Source of the DNA: Bog-756 sp963812885
Lineage (GTDB): Bacteria > Actinomycetota > Acidimicrobiia > Acidimicrobiales > RAAP-2
Reading direction: 5' to 3'
DNA: 64,000 nucleotides
NCBI GenBank assembly: GCA_963812885.1
Contig: CAWEWZ010000002.1
Span: 124,001 to 188,000, forward strand
Made by a program: the position numbers and the translations under genes. Below, in pieces: positions 47,842-56,314 of this stretch (within the stretch, counting starts at the first letter, position 1; each line of letters begins with the position of its first letter). Below the pieces are notes generated by a model that saw only the letters and a list, made by a program, of their open reading frames with translations, did no database searches and had not been told where the DNA came from.

Positions 47842-49384
47842 GTGCCCAGACCCCGTCTCGCCATGCGCAAGGTCCGAGACATCCTCCGATTGGCCCTGGG
47901 TGAGGACCTGAGCCGCCGCCAGGTCGGGGCCTCATTGGGCATTCCCCACACCACCGTGGCCGACCACCTGCGTCGGGCTACCGAGGCTGGGCTCGACCTG
48001 GCCCCTGCCCGACGACCTCGACGATGCCGCCCTCGAGGCGTTGCTCTTCCCGAAGGGACCGGCCCCGGCCAAGGTCCGGCCCCAGCCGGATTATCACGCT
48101 GTCCATCGGGAGCTCCGGGGTCCCGGAGTGACCCTCATGCTGTTGTGGCTCGAGTACAAAGAGCGCCACCCCGACGGCTACGGCTACAGCCAGTTCTGTT
48201 TTCACTACCGCCAGTTCCAGCGCCACCTGGACGTGGTCATGCGCCAGGAGCACCGGGCCGGTGAGAAGTGCTTCGTCGACTTCGCCGGCCAGAGGATCCC
48301 CCTCTACGACCGGGCCCGCCGGGCCGTCATCGACCACGCCGAGCTGTTCGTGGCCGTGCTCGGGGCCTCCAACTACCTCTACGCCGAAGCCCTTCCCTCC
48401 CAGGAGCTGCCCCACTGGATCGCCGCTCACGTGCACGCCTTCGAGTTCTTCGGGGCCGTGCCCCGCCTGGTGGTCCCGGACAACCTGCGCTCGGGGGTGA
48501 CCAAAGCCCACCGCTATGAGCCCGAGGTCAACGCCACCTACCAGGAGATGGCCACCCACTACGGCGTGGCCATCCTGCCCACCCGGCCCTACAAGCCCCG
48601 GGACAAGGCCAAGGTGGAAGCAGGGGTGCTGTTGGCCGAACGCTGGATCCTGGCCCGCCTCCGCCACCAGCGGTTCTCCAGCGTGGCCGAGGCCAATGCG
48701 GCTATCGCCGCCTGCGTGACCGAGATCAACGAACGCCCCTTCAAGAAGATGGACGGTTCGAGACGAGAGCCTCTTCGAAGAGATCGACCGTCCGGCCATG
48801 GGCCCCTTGCCCGCCGAGCGCTACGAGTTCGCCACCTGGAAAGTGCCGACGGTCAACATCGACTACCACGTCGAGCTGGACTGCCACTACTACTCCGTCC
48901 CCTACCAGCTGGTGGGGAAGAAGGTCGACGCCGGGATGACAGCAAGGACCGTCGAGGTGTTCTTCTCGGGCAAGCGGGTGACCCCGACCTGCGCAGCTAC
49001 CGGCGGTGCACCACACGACCGACCCCGCCCACATGCCCGAGTCCCACCGGCGCCACGCCGCCTGGAGCCCGTCACGGATCATCGCCTGGGCCGAGAAGAC
49101 CGGGCCGTCGAACAGCCGAGCTGGTCACCGAGATCATGGCGGCCCGGCCCCATCCCGAACAGGGCTTCCGCTCCGCTCTCGGCATCATCCGACTGGGTGA
49201 CCGCCACGGCCAGGCCCGGGTGGAGGCGGCCTGCACCCGGGCCCTCGCCGTCCGCTCCTTCTCCTACCGGAGTGTGGAGTCGATCCTGAAGCACGACCTC
49301 GACCGCCAGCCCCTGCCCGGAGAGTCGCCACCCCGCGCCCACCCCCCGCACCACAACGTGCGGGGGCCCGACTACTACCACTGA
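47842..49384 (+). CDS. istA: IS21-family transposase IstA (multiple frameshifts)
   Basis: DDE transposase. The N-terminal part MPRPRLAMRKVRDILRLALG then EDLSRRQVGASLGIPHTTVA is the helix-turn-helix. After a frame change near 48010 comes the long central frame with GEKCFVDFAGQRIPLYD (first Asp), PRLVVPDNLRSGVTKAHRYE (second Asp) and PRDKAKVEAGVLLAE (Glu), a complete DDE set. Frames change again near 48760, 48985 and 49105, with FATWKVPTVNIDYHVELDCH, YSVPYQLVGKKVDAGMTART and a C-terminal part ending NVRGPDYYH. It is about 510 residues if repaired. Followed by istB after 16 bases. Confidence 0.9.
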
Positions 49385-49400
49385 GAAAGAGGACACCCCC

Positions 49401-50154
49401 ATGCTCACCAACACCACCGTCGAGGGACTCCGGGCCCTCCGGCTCCCGGCCATGGTCACCGGCCTGCAGGAACAACGGGAGCACCCCGACTACGAGGGGC
49501 TCAGCTTCGAGGACCGGCTGGGCCTCCTGGTCGACAAAGAGCTGACCGAGCGCCAGAACCGGCGGCTGCAGCGAGTCTTGAAGGCGGCCAAGCTGCGCAT
49601 GCCCGCTGTGGTCGAGGACATCGACTTCCGCCGCCGGCGGGGGCTCGACCGGTCCCAGATTATGAGCCTGGCCGAGGCCCACTGGGTGGAGGCCCACCAC
49701 GCCCTGGTCATCGTGGGCCCGACCGGCCTGGGCAAGACCTACCTGGCCTGTGCCCTGGCCCACTCGGCCATCCGCCGGGGCCACACCGCCCTCTACCTGC
49801 GGGCACCGCGCCTGTTCGACGACCTGGCCATCGCCCGGGCCGACGGACGGATCTCCCGGGTCATGGCCGCCTGGCTCCGGGTCGGGGTCCTGGTCATCGA
49901 CGACCTGCTGCCCGGCTCCCAGCCCCGAACAGGCCGGTGACCTCCTCGAGATCATCGAGGACCGGGCCCATCAGCGCTCCACCATCGTGACCTCCCAGCT
50001 GCCGGTCTCCCTCTGGCACGAGGCCTTGGGGGACCCGACCGTCGCCGATGCCATCTTGGACCGCCTGCTGGAGCAGTCCCACCGCATCGAGCTCGATGGA
50101 GAGTCCATGCGCAGAAAGCAGACGCCGTCCACAAACGACAAGAAGAAGCCGTGA
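49401..50154 (+). CDS. istB: IS21-family transposition ATPase IstB (one frameshift)
   Basis: AAA+ helper of IstA that selects the target and supports strand transfer. MLTNTTVEGLRALRLPAMVT opens it. The Walker A is VGPTGLGKTYLACAL, Walker B VLVIDDLL. The frame changes near 49920 and continues DLLEIIEDRAHQRSTIVTSQ, WHEALGDPTVADAILDRLL and SHRIELDGESMRRK to the end, about 250 residues. The ADAILDRLLxxSHRIxLxGxSMR ending is typical of IstB. Confidence 0.93.
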
Positions 50155-50330
50155 TCATCGGCCACACCATGGACCGCACGGACAGCGTCAGCCACAATGG
50201 GAGCCCGTCACACTCCGCCGACAGCCCTCGTCCCGACTCCAGATTCCTGTCCGCACCGATCATCACCGAAGGAGGTGACCTCAGGGGAACGTCTCTCTGA
50301 GCGTCGGCCGCTACGCGGCCTCCGAACACA

Positions 50331-50376
50331 GTGTCCGAAAACTCCGGACTGGGTGTACGGAATCACCGGAATGACA
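50331..50376. repeat. IS21 right terminal inverted-repeat block
   Basis: Inner repeat at 50331-50348 (the inverse of TCCGGAGTTTTCGTACAC with one mismatch) and outer repeat at about 50351-50376, ending in CA before the 7-bp target duplicate. Confidence 0.75.
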
Positions 50377-50383
50377 GGTCGGG

Positions 50384-50806
50384 GGAACCGCACGACCGGT
50401 CCGACGCTGCGAGGGTTGAAGTCCACGGCGGTTCTAGCCATCGGAGGAGACCCGTCTCCCGGACGCGAGCCAGACCCGGATCACTCAAAACGGGTCTGGC
50501 TCCAGCTCTACCACCACCGCCGAGGGTCCCAGGGGGCTGCTTCCCTCGTCGGCGGTGGGAGCACCGGTTTGGGTCATACCCCAGTCGAGTCGGTGCTAAT
50601 CATGCTCAGTGTTCTCGAGGGCTGGACCCGTTCTTGAGAAAGCGCAGGCGCCAGGCCCCGGTGGAGGGGATCCACGGGACCTGGGCACCTACAGCCCCCC
50701 ACCTACAGCGCAGATACCCGAGACCCTTCGAGGCAAACCCTGATCCCAAACCCGCCGCCGCCGGCCAAGGTCCGGTTCCAGCCCCGACAGGGGGTATATC
50801 TCCCTC
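50384..50806. other. Region without gene; contains a perfect 12-bp hairpin
   Basis: 423 bases right of the IS element, without a recognised gene. It includes the inverted repeat described separately at 50467-50502. Confidence 0.5.
50467..50502. terminator. Perfect hairpin, possible terminator
   Basis: GAGCCAGACCCG (50467-50478) is inverted exactly as CGGGTCTGGCTC (50491-50502), a 12-bp stem around a 12-base A-rich loop. It is isolated in noncoding DNA. It could stop read-through from the IS element; other roles are possible. Confidence 0.4.
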
Positions 50807-50899
50807 ATGTTTTACGAATGGCTGAACGTCGCAGGTGCATTTGCCGTGGTGCTCATCGTCACCTGGGTGTTTCGGCACCCCGAATCCGATCCCCATTAG
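50807..50899 (+). CDS. 30-residue membrane peptide
   Basis: The frame from ATG at 50807 to TAG at 50899 reads MFYEWLNVAGAFAVVLIVTW then VFRHPESDPH: a single transmembrane helix (about residues 6-22) with a short C-terminal polar tail carrying His. Hydrophobic residues are enriched well above what the six frames show elsewhere, but the Shine-Dalgarno sequence is poor (GGGGG, 12 bases upstream). Too short to recognise a family. It could be a subunit or regulator of a membrane complex. Confidence 0.35.
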   Translation: MFYEWLNVAGAFAVVLIVTWVFRHPESDPH

Positions 50900-51137
50900 G
50901 GCTAGAAATCCAGCGTTTCCGGAGCGCCGGCGTGGGAAGAGTGGATGTCAAGTCGTCGAGAATCGGCTACGCCATCCGACTCGACGACGCCGCCAATCCC
51001 TTTCCCACCGGGGGATTGGCGCGCGTCGTTTTCCTCCGGCCGACCCTCCCTTGACCCAACAAGCTGGGACTTTTGGCCGCGGGCCGAAGTGGCTAAAATC
51101 TCTCTTGCCGAATCGCAAAGGAGTACGGCCACGAGGC

Positions 51138-51506
51138 ATGGGGGTGACACAAGTGCATTCAGCATTCTCGTTTTCTGGGGCAGACGTGGGCGATGTACAT
51201 GTCGTCTCGTTGCGTGGTGAGTTGGACGTGTCCACGGTCCTGGGGCTGGAGGAATACTTGATCGGCGTTTCCGGTTCAACGGTAGTCATCGATTTGGACC
51301 AGTTGACGTATATGGACAGTTCTGGAGTAGCCGCCATCATCGGAGCGAGGAATCGAATCCTCGAACATGGCGACGAGCTCGTGCTCACTCGCCCTCAGAC
51401 CAATGTGAGGCGAGTCTTTGAGATCACGGGTCTAGATGGGTGGATCCACGAGTGGGCTTCAAGTTGGGCAGCATCCGAAGAAAAGAGGACGGCCGCAGCT
51501 AACTAA
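51138..51506 (+). CDS. STAS-domain protein (anti-sigma factor antagonist)
   Basis: About 122 residues: MGVTQVHSAFSFSGADVGDV, VVSLRGELDVSTVLGLEEYL, IDLDQLTYMDSSGVAAIIGA and TRPQTNVRRVFEITGLDGWI. This is the SpoIIAA/RsbV fold, with the phosphorylatable Ser in MDSSGV. Such proteins bind an anti-sigma kinase and release a stress sigma factor. No partner kinase is nearby. The ATG at 51138 is preferred; the frame is open further upstream. GTG at 51144 is an alternative. Confidence 0.85.
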   Translation: MGVTQVHSAFSFSGADVGDVHVVSLRGELDVSTVLGLEEYLIGVSGSTVVIDLDQLTYMDSSGVAAIIGARNRILEHGDELVLTRPQTNVRRVFEITGLDGWIHEWASSWAASEEKRTAAAN

Positions 51507-51983
51507 ATCCGCCAATCTCTCATCTGCGGACGAGACCCCGAAGCCGGGCGGGCCCTCAGCCGGCCTGGTCAACCCATTGGAACCACCACGCGTTTCCGCG
51601 ATGCGGCAGCGGCGACCGACGGTCCCTCGAGGGTCTTCTTCGTCCAATTCCCTGAACAGCCACGGGTGGTCGTCTTCGCTGAAACAGATCGGGCAACTCA
51701 CCAGTCGCTCTCGCATACTGAGAAAAGGTTCCCCCTCCGAGCTCCGTCCAAACATCGCGGCGCGAACTCAGTTTGTGTTCTGAAAACCGGACCGGGAGCG
51801 ATCAGGTGGCGGAACCTTCACGCTCGACCGGTCCGGTCAATTGAGGAACTACCCGCAGAATGGCAAAAGCAATCGCCGTCGTTCGGTCAGTTCGACGCTT
51901 CAATATCTATCGCGTAGACGCCCACTCGATGACCTCCGGGCCCCGTGTGCAGTCAGGGCCGGCACGGCTGGCACACTTACCCA
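51507..51983. other. Region without recognised gene
   Basis: 477 bases. A minus-strand frame from an internal ATG at 51716 reads SCPICFSEDDHPWLF with one Cys pair and has fairly high GC at third positions, but no ribosome site and no second Cys pair near the expected place; I do not call it. Confidence 0.4.
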
Positions 51984-52580
51984 ATGACCGGCCCGCCCCC
52001 CAAGATTGAACACCGTCGACTACTTCGGCGAGGTCGCCTGCTGGAGACCGCCACGCTCGGATGGAACGTGGTGGGCGTCTTCGTACTTGCGATAGCGGCT
52101 TTCGAGGCCCGCTCTGTTGCACTGGCAGGATTCGGACTCGACAGTCTCATCGAGATTGGTGCCTCGACGGTCGTGTTGTGGGAACTCGCCGACGTTGCTC
52201 AGGAGCGCCGACAGCAGGCAATGCGGCTGATCGGGTTCGCATTCGTGGGACTGGCGGTCTACCTGGCCATTCAGAGCACCGTCGTCCTGGTGCTCGGTTT
52301 CCATCCCCGACACAGCCCGCTCGGGATCGTCTGGACGGGGTCGACGGCTGCGGTGATGTTTTGCCTGGCGGTGGGTAAGTCGAAGACTGGGACGGCGTTG
52401 CGAAATCCGGTACTCAGCACAGAGGGCCGGATCACCATGATTGACGGGGTCTTGGCGACAGCAGTGCTGGTGGGGCTGATCCTGAATGCCACCTTGGACT
52501 GCTGGTGGGCCGATCCGCTCGCCGGGTATGTCCTCCTGTACTACGCCATTCGGGAGGCGCGGGAAGCACTCACCCACTGA
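51984..52580 (+). CDS. Short cation-diffusion-facilitator-like membrane protein
   Basis: A 198-residue membrane protein with five to six hydrophobic helices: WNVVGVFVLAIAAFEARSVA, GFGLDSLIEIGASTVVLWEL, RLIGFAFVGLAVYLAIQST, GIVWTGSTAAVMFCLAVG and DGVLATAVLVGLILNATLD. The L-D-S-L-I-E signature in helix 2 and W-A-D-P-L-A-G-Y-V-L in the last helix are those of CDF cation transporters. The usual cytosolic C-terminal metal-binding domain is absent, as in a subgroup of short CDF relatives. The metal is unknown. The gene ends 10 bases into the IS30 remnant on the other strand. Confidence 0.75.
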   Translation: MTGPPPKIEHRRLLRRGRLLETATLGWNVVGVFVLAIAAFEARSVALAGFGLDSLIEIGASTVVLWELADVAQERRQQAMRLIGFAFVGLAVYLAIQSTVVLVLGFHPRHSPLGIVWTGSTAAVMFCLAVGKSKTGTALRNPVLSTEGRITMIDGVLATAVLVGLILNATLDCWWADPLAGYVLLYYAIREAREALTH

Positions 52581-52806
52581 GCGACGAGGTGCCAAGAAAT
52601 CTCCCGTGGACTGGCCGCCGGTCTCTCGATCCGAGGGTCTGTCGAGGACGGGTGTTGAGGGATCGAGCGATGGCGTCGAGCTCCCGTTGGGTGCGCTGGG
52701 AAAGATCGGTCGACTTCGGCAAGTGCTGACGGAGGAGTCCATTGGTGTTCTCGTTGCTTCCCCGCTGCCACCGACTGAACGCTGAACCCGAGGGCAGGCT
52801 CGACAA
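52570..52806 (-). pseudogene. IS30-family transposase remnant
   Basis: SRWQRGSNENTNGLLRQHLP and KSTDLSQRTQRELDAIARSL, NTRPRQTLGSRDRRP. This is the C-terminal end of an IS30 DDE transposase, with the Glu of the W-Q-R-G-x-N-E-N-x-N-G-L-L-R block being the catalytic one. Everything upstream of this segment is lost. It touches the downstream end of an immunity-like gene fragment, so the element may have landed in that gene. Confidence 0.75.
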
Positions 52807-52822
52807 ACGTCAAGCCCGGTTC

Positions 52823-53092
52823 TCACCAACCGTGCTCATCTGGCTCACTAACAGGAATAGATCCCTGAGCAGCCTGGCGAAGCCATTCTCCGAGGCTCAC
52901 TGCATTCAGAGCGGACAGAGAGGTCGTCCTGAATGACCATTGCTCACTGGCGCTGACGATTTGTCCGTCAACCACGAGCCAGTCCACCTCGCCGATGGTC
53001 GAGGTGTCTGCGTCCGGGAACTCGTAGCCGACGGGCGACAGCGAAATGGAGGTGCCATCTATCCCGTTGAGCCTCATCGCTAATCCCTTCAT
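52823..53092 (-). CDS. Small protein resembling WapI-type immunity proteins, probably truncated
   Basis: 89 residues: MRLNGIDGTSISLSPVGYEF then PDADTSTIGEVDWLVVDGQI and SLSALNAVSLGEWLRQAAQG. The pattern G-Y-E-F-P-D, W-L-x-V and L-x-A-x-x-L-x-x-W-L resembles the N-terminal half of WapI-like immunity proteins that neutralise contact-dependent toxins. Those are usually longer; here the frame ends in PVSEPDEHGW just where the IS30 remnant begins, suggesting truncation by the insertion. No toxin gene is seen. The resemblance is my reading and is weak. Confidence 0.45.
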   Translation of the reverse strand: MKGLAMRLNGIDGTSISLSPVGYEFPDADTSTIGEVDWLVVDGQIVSASEQWSFRTTSLSALNAVSLGEWLRQAAQGSIPVSEPDEHGW

Positions 53093-53114
53093 CTGCTGAC
53101 GTAGTGATCTTTGC

Positions 53115-53303
53115 GTGTCTAAGGCAGATCAACTGAAGAGTCAGGCAAAAGAAGCCATCGGCGACCTGACGGACAACAAGGACTTGAAGACCGAAGGCAC
53201 AGCGGACCGCCAAGCTGGTGAAGTCAAGGAGGAGGTCGGCAAAGTCGAGAAGAAGGTCGACGAGGCCGTCGACAAGGTGAAGGACATCTTCCACAAGCAG
53301 TAG
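53115..53303 (+). CDS. CsbD-family stress protein
   Basis: A 62-residue hydrophilic, highly charged protein: SKADQLKSQAKEAIGDLTDN, KDLKTEGTADRQAGEVKEEV and KKVDEAVDKVKDIFHK. This is the CsbD pattern (K-x-G-x-A-K-E-x-x-G followed by repeated Gly-Lys helices), a general-stress protein of unknown mechanism. Starts at GTG 53115, 22 bases from the divergent immunity-like gene. Confidence 0.88.
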   Translation: MSKADQLKSQAKEAIGDLTDNKDLKTEGTADRQAGEVKEEVGKVEKKVDEAVDKVKDIFHKQ

Positions 53304-53456
53304 GCGGCTTCCGCCGAACCGGGGTTCGGGGAAGTTTGTGATCATTGTCCGAGCAGGCCTGCCCCAGGCGGACGGGAGGAAGTCGATCGGCACCCTTGTC
53401 CGGTTTGCTGGGAGACTGTCCACCGGCGATCCGCACGCTCAGACTGGGAGGTTGAA

Positions 53457-53855
53457 ATGACCGAGATCTATGACCAGGGTCAGCCCGAGGAACCCGAGCG
53501 TGCCAGATGGAACGTCTCCGAATGGCACGGAAGGACGCTCATCGATCGCGACGGCGAAAAGATCGGCAAGCTGCAGGACGTATACGTCGATGTCGAAACT
53601 GATGAGCCCCAGTTCGGCACGGTCAAAGAGGGCTTCATCGGTCGGCACCTGACCTTTGTACCTCTTGCCGGCGTTCAGATCGGTCCCGATGATCTTCAGG
53701 TGCAGGTGACCAAGGAGGCGGTCCGGACAGCACCCGATATCGAGATGCACGGTGAGGAACTCTCCCAAGCGGACGAATCGACGCTCTATCACCACTTCGA
53801 GATGAACTACACGCCGATCGACACGGAAAGCGGACGCCGCCTGGCTCGGCGCTGA
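53457..53855 (+). CDS. PRC-barrel domain protein
   Basis: A 132-residue protein with GGGAGG before the ATG at 53457. MTEIYDQGQPEEPERARWNV, EWHGRTLIDRDGEKIGKLQD, VYVDVETDEPQFGTVKEG and the ending MNYTPIDTESGRRLARR. The GRTLIDRDGEKIGKLQDVYVD segment is the PRC-barrel consensus found in actinobacterial stress proteins. It is 153 bases downstream of csbD on the same strand and probably belongs to the same stress response. Partner unknown. Confidence 0.9.
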   Translation: MTEIYDQGQPEEPERARWNVSEWHGRTLIDRDGEKIGKLQDVYVDVETDEPQFGTVKEGFIGRHLTFVPLAGVQIGPDDLQVQVTKEAVRTAPDIEMHGEELSQADESTLYHHFEMNYTPIDTESGRRLARR

Positions 53856-54126
53856 CACACCGGGTACAGTCGATGCGCGACCCACCGACGTGAGCGTGGC
53901 TCGTCCTCAGGCATAGTCGACTCCCGCCATCCCCCCGATGCCGATGGCCACGGTGCTCGCCAAGCTCAGACCCGCTCCGCGATGATCGGGTCTTCAGGGA
54001 GACGAGGGGGCGCCTGACACGCACGTGAACGGAAGGTGCCGACACCGGAGGGTTGAACCTCTGAATCCTTCATCCCAACAGGTAGTCGCGGCTGCCTTCC
54101 CCCCTAAAGCGATGCCTGAGGACGAC

Positions 54127-54132
54127 TACAAT
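54127..54132 (+). promoter_or_regulatory. -10 element before the ABC exporter operon
   Basis: TACAAT at 54127-54132, 10 bases before the ATG at 54143. The start codon has no clear Shine-Dalgarno sequence, so the transcript may begin close to the ATG. No good -35 is seen. Confidence 0.4.
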
Positions 54133-54142
54133 CGACAGCTGG

Positions 54143-55075
54143 ATGCACGACGCACCACCAGCGACGCAGCCGGGTCCGGCGATCGAGACCACGGGGCTTA
54201 CCAAGACATTCGGGGGGACCCATGCGGTCCGGGATCTCGACTTGCGGGTAGCGAGGGGAGAGATCTTCGGGTTCCTCGGCCCGAACGGCGCCGGCAAGAC
54301 CACGACCATTCGACTTCTCCTCGACCTCCAACACCCGACGGCAGGAAGTGCCCGACTACTCGGATTCGACGCCCACCGCGACTGTCTGGCTGTGCATCGC
54401 CTCGTCGGCTACCTGCCCGGCGAACTGTCCCTGATCGGACGCATGAGAGTTCGCGACCAGCTGGTCTGGGTGGCTAGGGCTCGCAACCTGCCCGACACCG
54501 GTCTCGCCCACGATCTTGCTGACCGGTTCGACCTGGATCTCAACCGCCGCATCGAGGACCTCTCCAAAGGGAACCGCCAGAAGGTCGGAATCCTGCTGGC
54601 CTTCATGCACCAGCCCGAGCTTCTCGTCCTCGACGAGCCGACCTCAGGCCTCGACCCCCTCATGAAAGACAAGTTCGAAGAGTTGCTCCGGGAGACGGCG
54701 GTCTCCGGCCGGACGGTCTTTCTCTCGTCCCACGAGCTCGACGAAGTACAGCGAGTGGCAGATCGTGTCGGCCTGATCAAGGAGGGACGCCTCATCCGTG
54801 AAGACACCATGGAGAACTTGCGAGCGAAAGCACCCAAGACAGTCGAGGTGTGGTTCCACGACCCGGTGGATCCGAGCGTGTTCAACATCGATGGTGTCCA
54901 CAACATGACCACCACGGGCTCACTCGTCACCCTCGAGGTCACTGGTCCGATCGGCCCCATCGTGGAGGCGGCCGCGCCCTTGCATCCGATCGATCTCGCC
55001 ACCCATGAAGCGAGCCTTGACCAGCTGTTCTTGGAGTTCTACCGGGACGCGGGAAGCGACGATCATGCGCCTTGA
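54143..55075 (+). CDS. ABC transporter ATP-binding protein (drug/antibiotic exporter type)
   Basis: 310 residues; the NBD comes first: LTKTFGGTHAVRDLDLRVAR, Walker A FLGPNGAGKTTTIR, signature EDLSKGNRQKVGIL, Walker B LLVLDEPTSGLDP and the H-loop FLSSHELDEV, and a C-terminal 80-residue domain typical of DrrA/CcmA-type exporters (LDQLFLEFY). All NTP-binding residues are present. It pairs with the overlapping membrane component downstream (11-base overlap) as an efflux ABC exporter, likely for a small lipophilic compound. Confidence 0.93.
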   Translation: MHDAPPATQPGPAIETTGLTKTFGGTHAVRDLDLRVARGEIFGFLGPNGAGKTTTIRLLLDLQHPTAGSARLLGFDAHRDCLAVHRLVGYLPGELSLIGRMRVRDQLVWVARARNLPDTGLAHDLADRFDLDLNRRIEDLSKGNRQKVGILLAFMHQPELLVLDEPTSGLDPLMKDKFEELLRETAVSGRTVFLSSHELDEVQRVADRVGLIKEGRLIREDTMENLRAKAPKTVEVWFHDPVDPSVFNIDGVHNMTTTGSLVTLEVTGPIGPIVEAAAPLHPIDLATHEASLDQLFLEFYRDAGSDDHAP

Positions 55076-55853
55076 GGTTTTCCGCCTCGACCTCGGGATG
55101 AGGCGCCGACTTCTCATCGTCTATGCCCTCGGCATGTCCCTGTATGCACTGATCATCGTGGTCCTGTATCCCACATTCGAACACTCCACGGGCCTCGACA
55201 ACCTCACGAAGAACTCGCCGACGATGGCCGCCCTGTTCGGGGCCACCGGATCGATCACGTCACCGGCCGGGTGGCTCGAGGTCAATCTGTACGCCAATTT
55301 CTTTCCTCTGTTGGTACTGCTGGCCACGATCGGATACGGCGCTTCCTCGCTGGCCGGCCAAGACGAAGACGGCACACTGGCCATGGTCACGACACTCCCG
55401 ATCCGCCGTCGGCGAATCACGGTGGAGAAATCCCTGGCGATGGCAGTGCAGGCCATCGTCATCGTGTCCGTCTCCACCGCATTTATCGCCATCGGCTACG
55501 CGTTCGACATCTCCGTCGGCGCCGCCGGCATGCTCGGTGCATCCATCGGCGTGCTGTTGCTTGGCATCGACCTCGGACTTGTTGCAATGGTGGTCGGAGC
55601 CGCAACGGGGCGTCGCGGAATCGCTCTCGGCGCCTCAAGTGCGCTCGGTGCCATCTCGTACCTCGTGAGTTCCCTTGCGCCGGTCGTCCGTTGGATCCGA
55701 CCCATGAGATTCGCCTCACTCTTCTACTGGTCGGTCGGAAACAGGCAGCTGACGACGGGCATCAGCCCGACCGAGATCGCGGTCCTTGTCGGCTGCGCCA
55801 TCGTGCTCGGAGCGGTGGCGGTCATCGCGTTCGAGCGACTCGACCTGCACTGA
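55065..55853 (+). CDS. ABC-2-type transporter permease
   Basis: A 262-residue integral membrane partner of the upstream ATPase, starting MRLEVFRLDLGMRRRLLIVY at 55065, overlapping the ATPase gene by 11 bases, which implies translational coupling. Six hydrophobic segments are visible, e.g. YALGMSLYALIIVVLY, LYANFFPLLVLLATIGYG, AVQAIVIVSVSTAFIAIGYA, GMLGASIGVLLLGIDLGLVA, ALGAISYLVSSLAPVV and IAVLVGCAIVLGAVAVIA. The QDEDGTLAMVTTLPIRRRR loop is typical of ABC-2 permeases. No substrate is inferable. Confidence 0.9.
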   Translation: MRLEVFRLDLGMRRRLLIVYALGMSLYALIIVVLYPTFEHSTGLDNLTKNSPTMAALFGATGSITSPAGWLEVNLYANFFPLLVLLATIGYGASSLAGQDEDGTLAMVTTLPIRRRRITVEKSLAMAVQAIVIVSVSTAFIAIGYAFDISVGAAGMLGASIGVLLLGIDLGLVAMVVGAATGRRGIALGASSALGAISYLVSSLAPVVRWIRPMRFASLFYWSVGNRQLTTGISPTEIAVLVGCAIVLGAVAVIAFERLDLH

Positions 55854-56018
55854 GCGGAAGACATGACCCTCGATGAGGCGACCCGAGCCTGGGTGCGGGT
55901 CCACGCGACGGACGGAGGTGCCTCCTTCTGAATGGAGCAACGGGACGACTGCATCGTGACTCCTTCCGTGGTGATGAATGCGCAGTCGACCACCACCGAC
56001 TGAGTCGGCACGACCGCC

Positions 56019-56144
56019 TCATTCGGCGAGCAATTCGGCCTTGGCCCGGGCCATCGCTTCCCGCTCGTCCGTGCTGATCCGCGGTGGCTCGAGGTCCATC
56101 TGGTCGATTCCGTCGACCACGATGCCGCCGACGAGGGCCCGCAC
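56019..56144 (-). CDS. Small ORF just downstream of tRNA-Val
   Basis: 41 codons from GTG 56144 to a stop at 56019: VRALVGGIVVDGIDQMDLEP then PRISTDEREAMARAKAELLA. It starts 7 bases after the tRNA 3' end and has no ribosome site. The C-terminal helix is protein-like and charged. It may be the 3' end of a gene lost by integration at the tRNA or a small peptide. Not recognised. Confidence 0.3.
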   Translation of the reverse strand: MRALVGGIVVDGIDQMDLEPPRISTDEREAMARAKAELLAE

Positions 56145-56150
56145 AACGAG

Positions 56151-56224
56151 TGGGCGCTAGAGGACTCGAACCTCCGACCTCAGCCGTGTGAAGGCTGCGC
56201 TCTAACCAACTGAGCTAAACGCCC
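56151..56224 (-). tRNA. tRNA-Val (anticodon CAC)
   Basis: The minus strand folds as a normal cloverleaf: acceptor GGGCGTT with AGCGCCC at the 3' side, D-arm AGCTCAGTTGGTTAGAGC, anticodon stem CAGCC/GGCTG around loop TTCACAC with anticodon CAC, and T-arm with GGTTCGAGTCC. The discriminator base is A, as usual for tRNA-Val. CCA is not encoded. It stands between the amidase gene and a small ORF. Confidence 0.95.
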
Positions 56225-56314
56225 GGGCCCTGACCACCGCCGGAAGGGACCCCGGCGGAACAGGCGTCACATGGTAGCCCGGTTCACAGGGGTCGAACGT
56301 CGGCCGATCGCACC

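Larger units (their letters stand above)
47688..50376 (+). mobile_element. IS21-family insertion sequence, complete, with exact 7-bp target duplication
   Basis: A 2689-bp element that starts TG and ends CA, flanked by the identical 7-mer GGTCGGG on both sides (47681-47687 and 50377-50383). It carries istA and istB in the usual order. The ends are inverted copies of each other with two sub-repeats per end: ATTCCGGCTGATTTCGTACA near 47693 versus its inverse near 50355-50372, and TCCGGAGTTTTCGTACAC (47741-47758) versus its inverse at 50331-50348. The perfect target duplication implies recent insertion, so the several frame changes in istA/istB are more likely sequencing errors than decay. Confidence 0.9.

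Noticed and set aside
47690..50376. A second insertion sequence next to the IS21 element
   Set aside because: The two genes istA and istB, the shared ends and one target duplication account for all of it; only one element is needed.
51459..51755. A minus-strand frame with SCPICFSEDDHPW, a possible zinc protein
   Set aside because: It has one good Cys pair only and no ribosome site; the second half is not protein-like.
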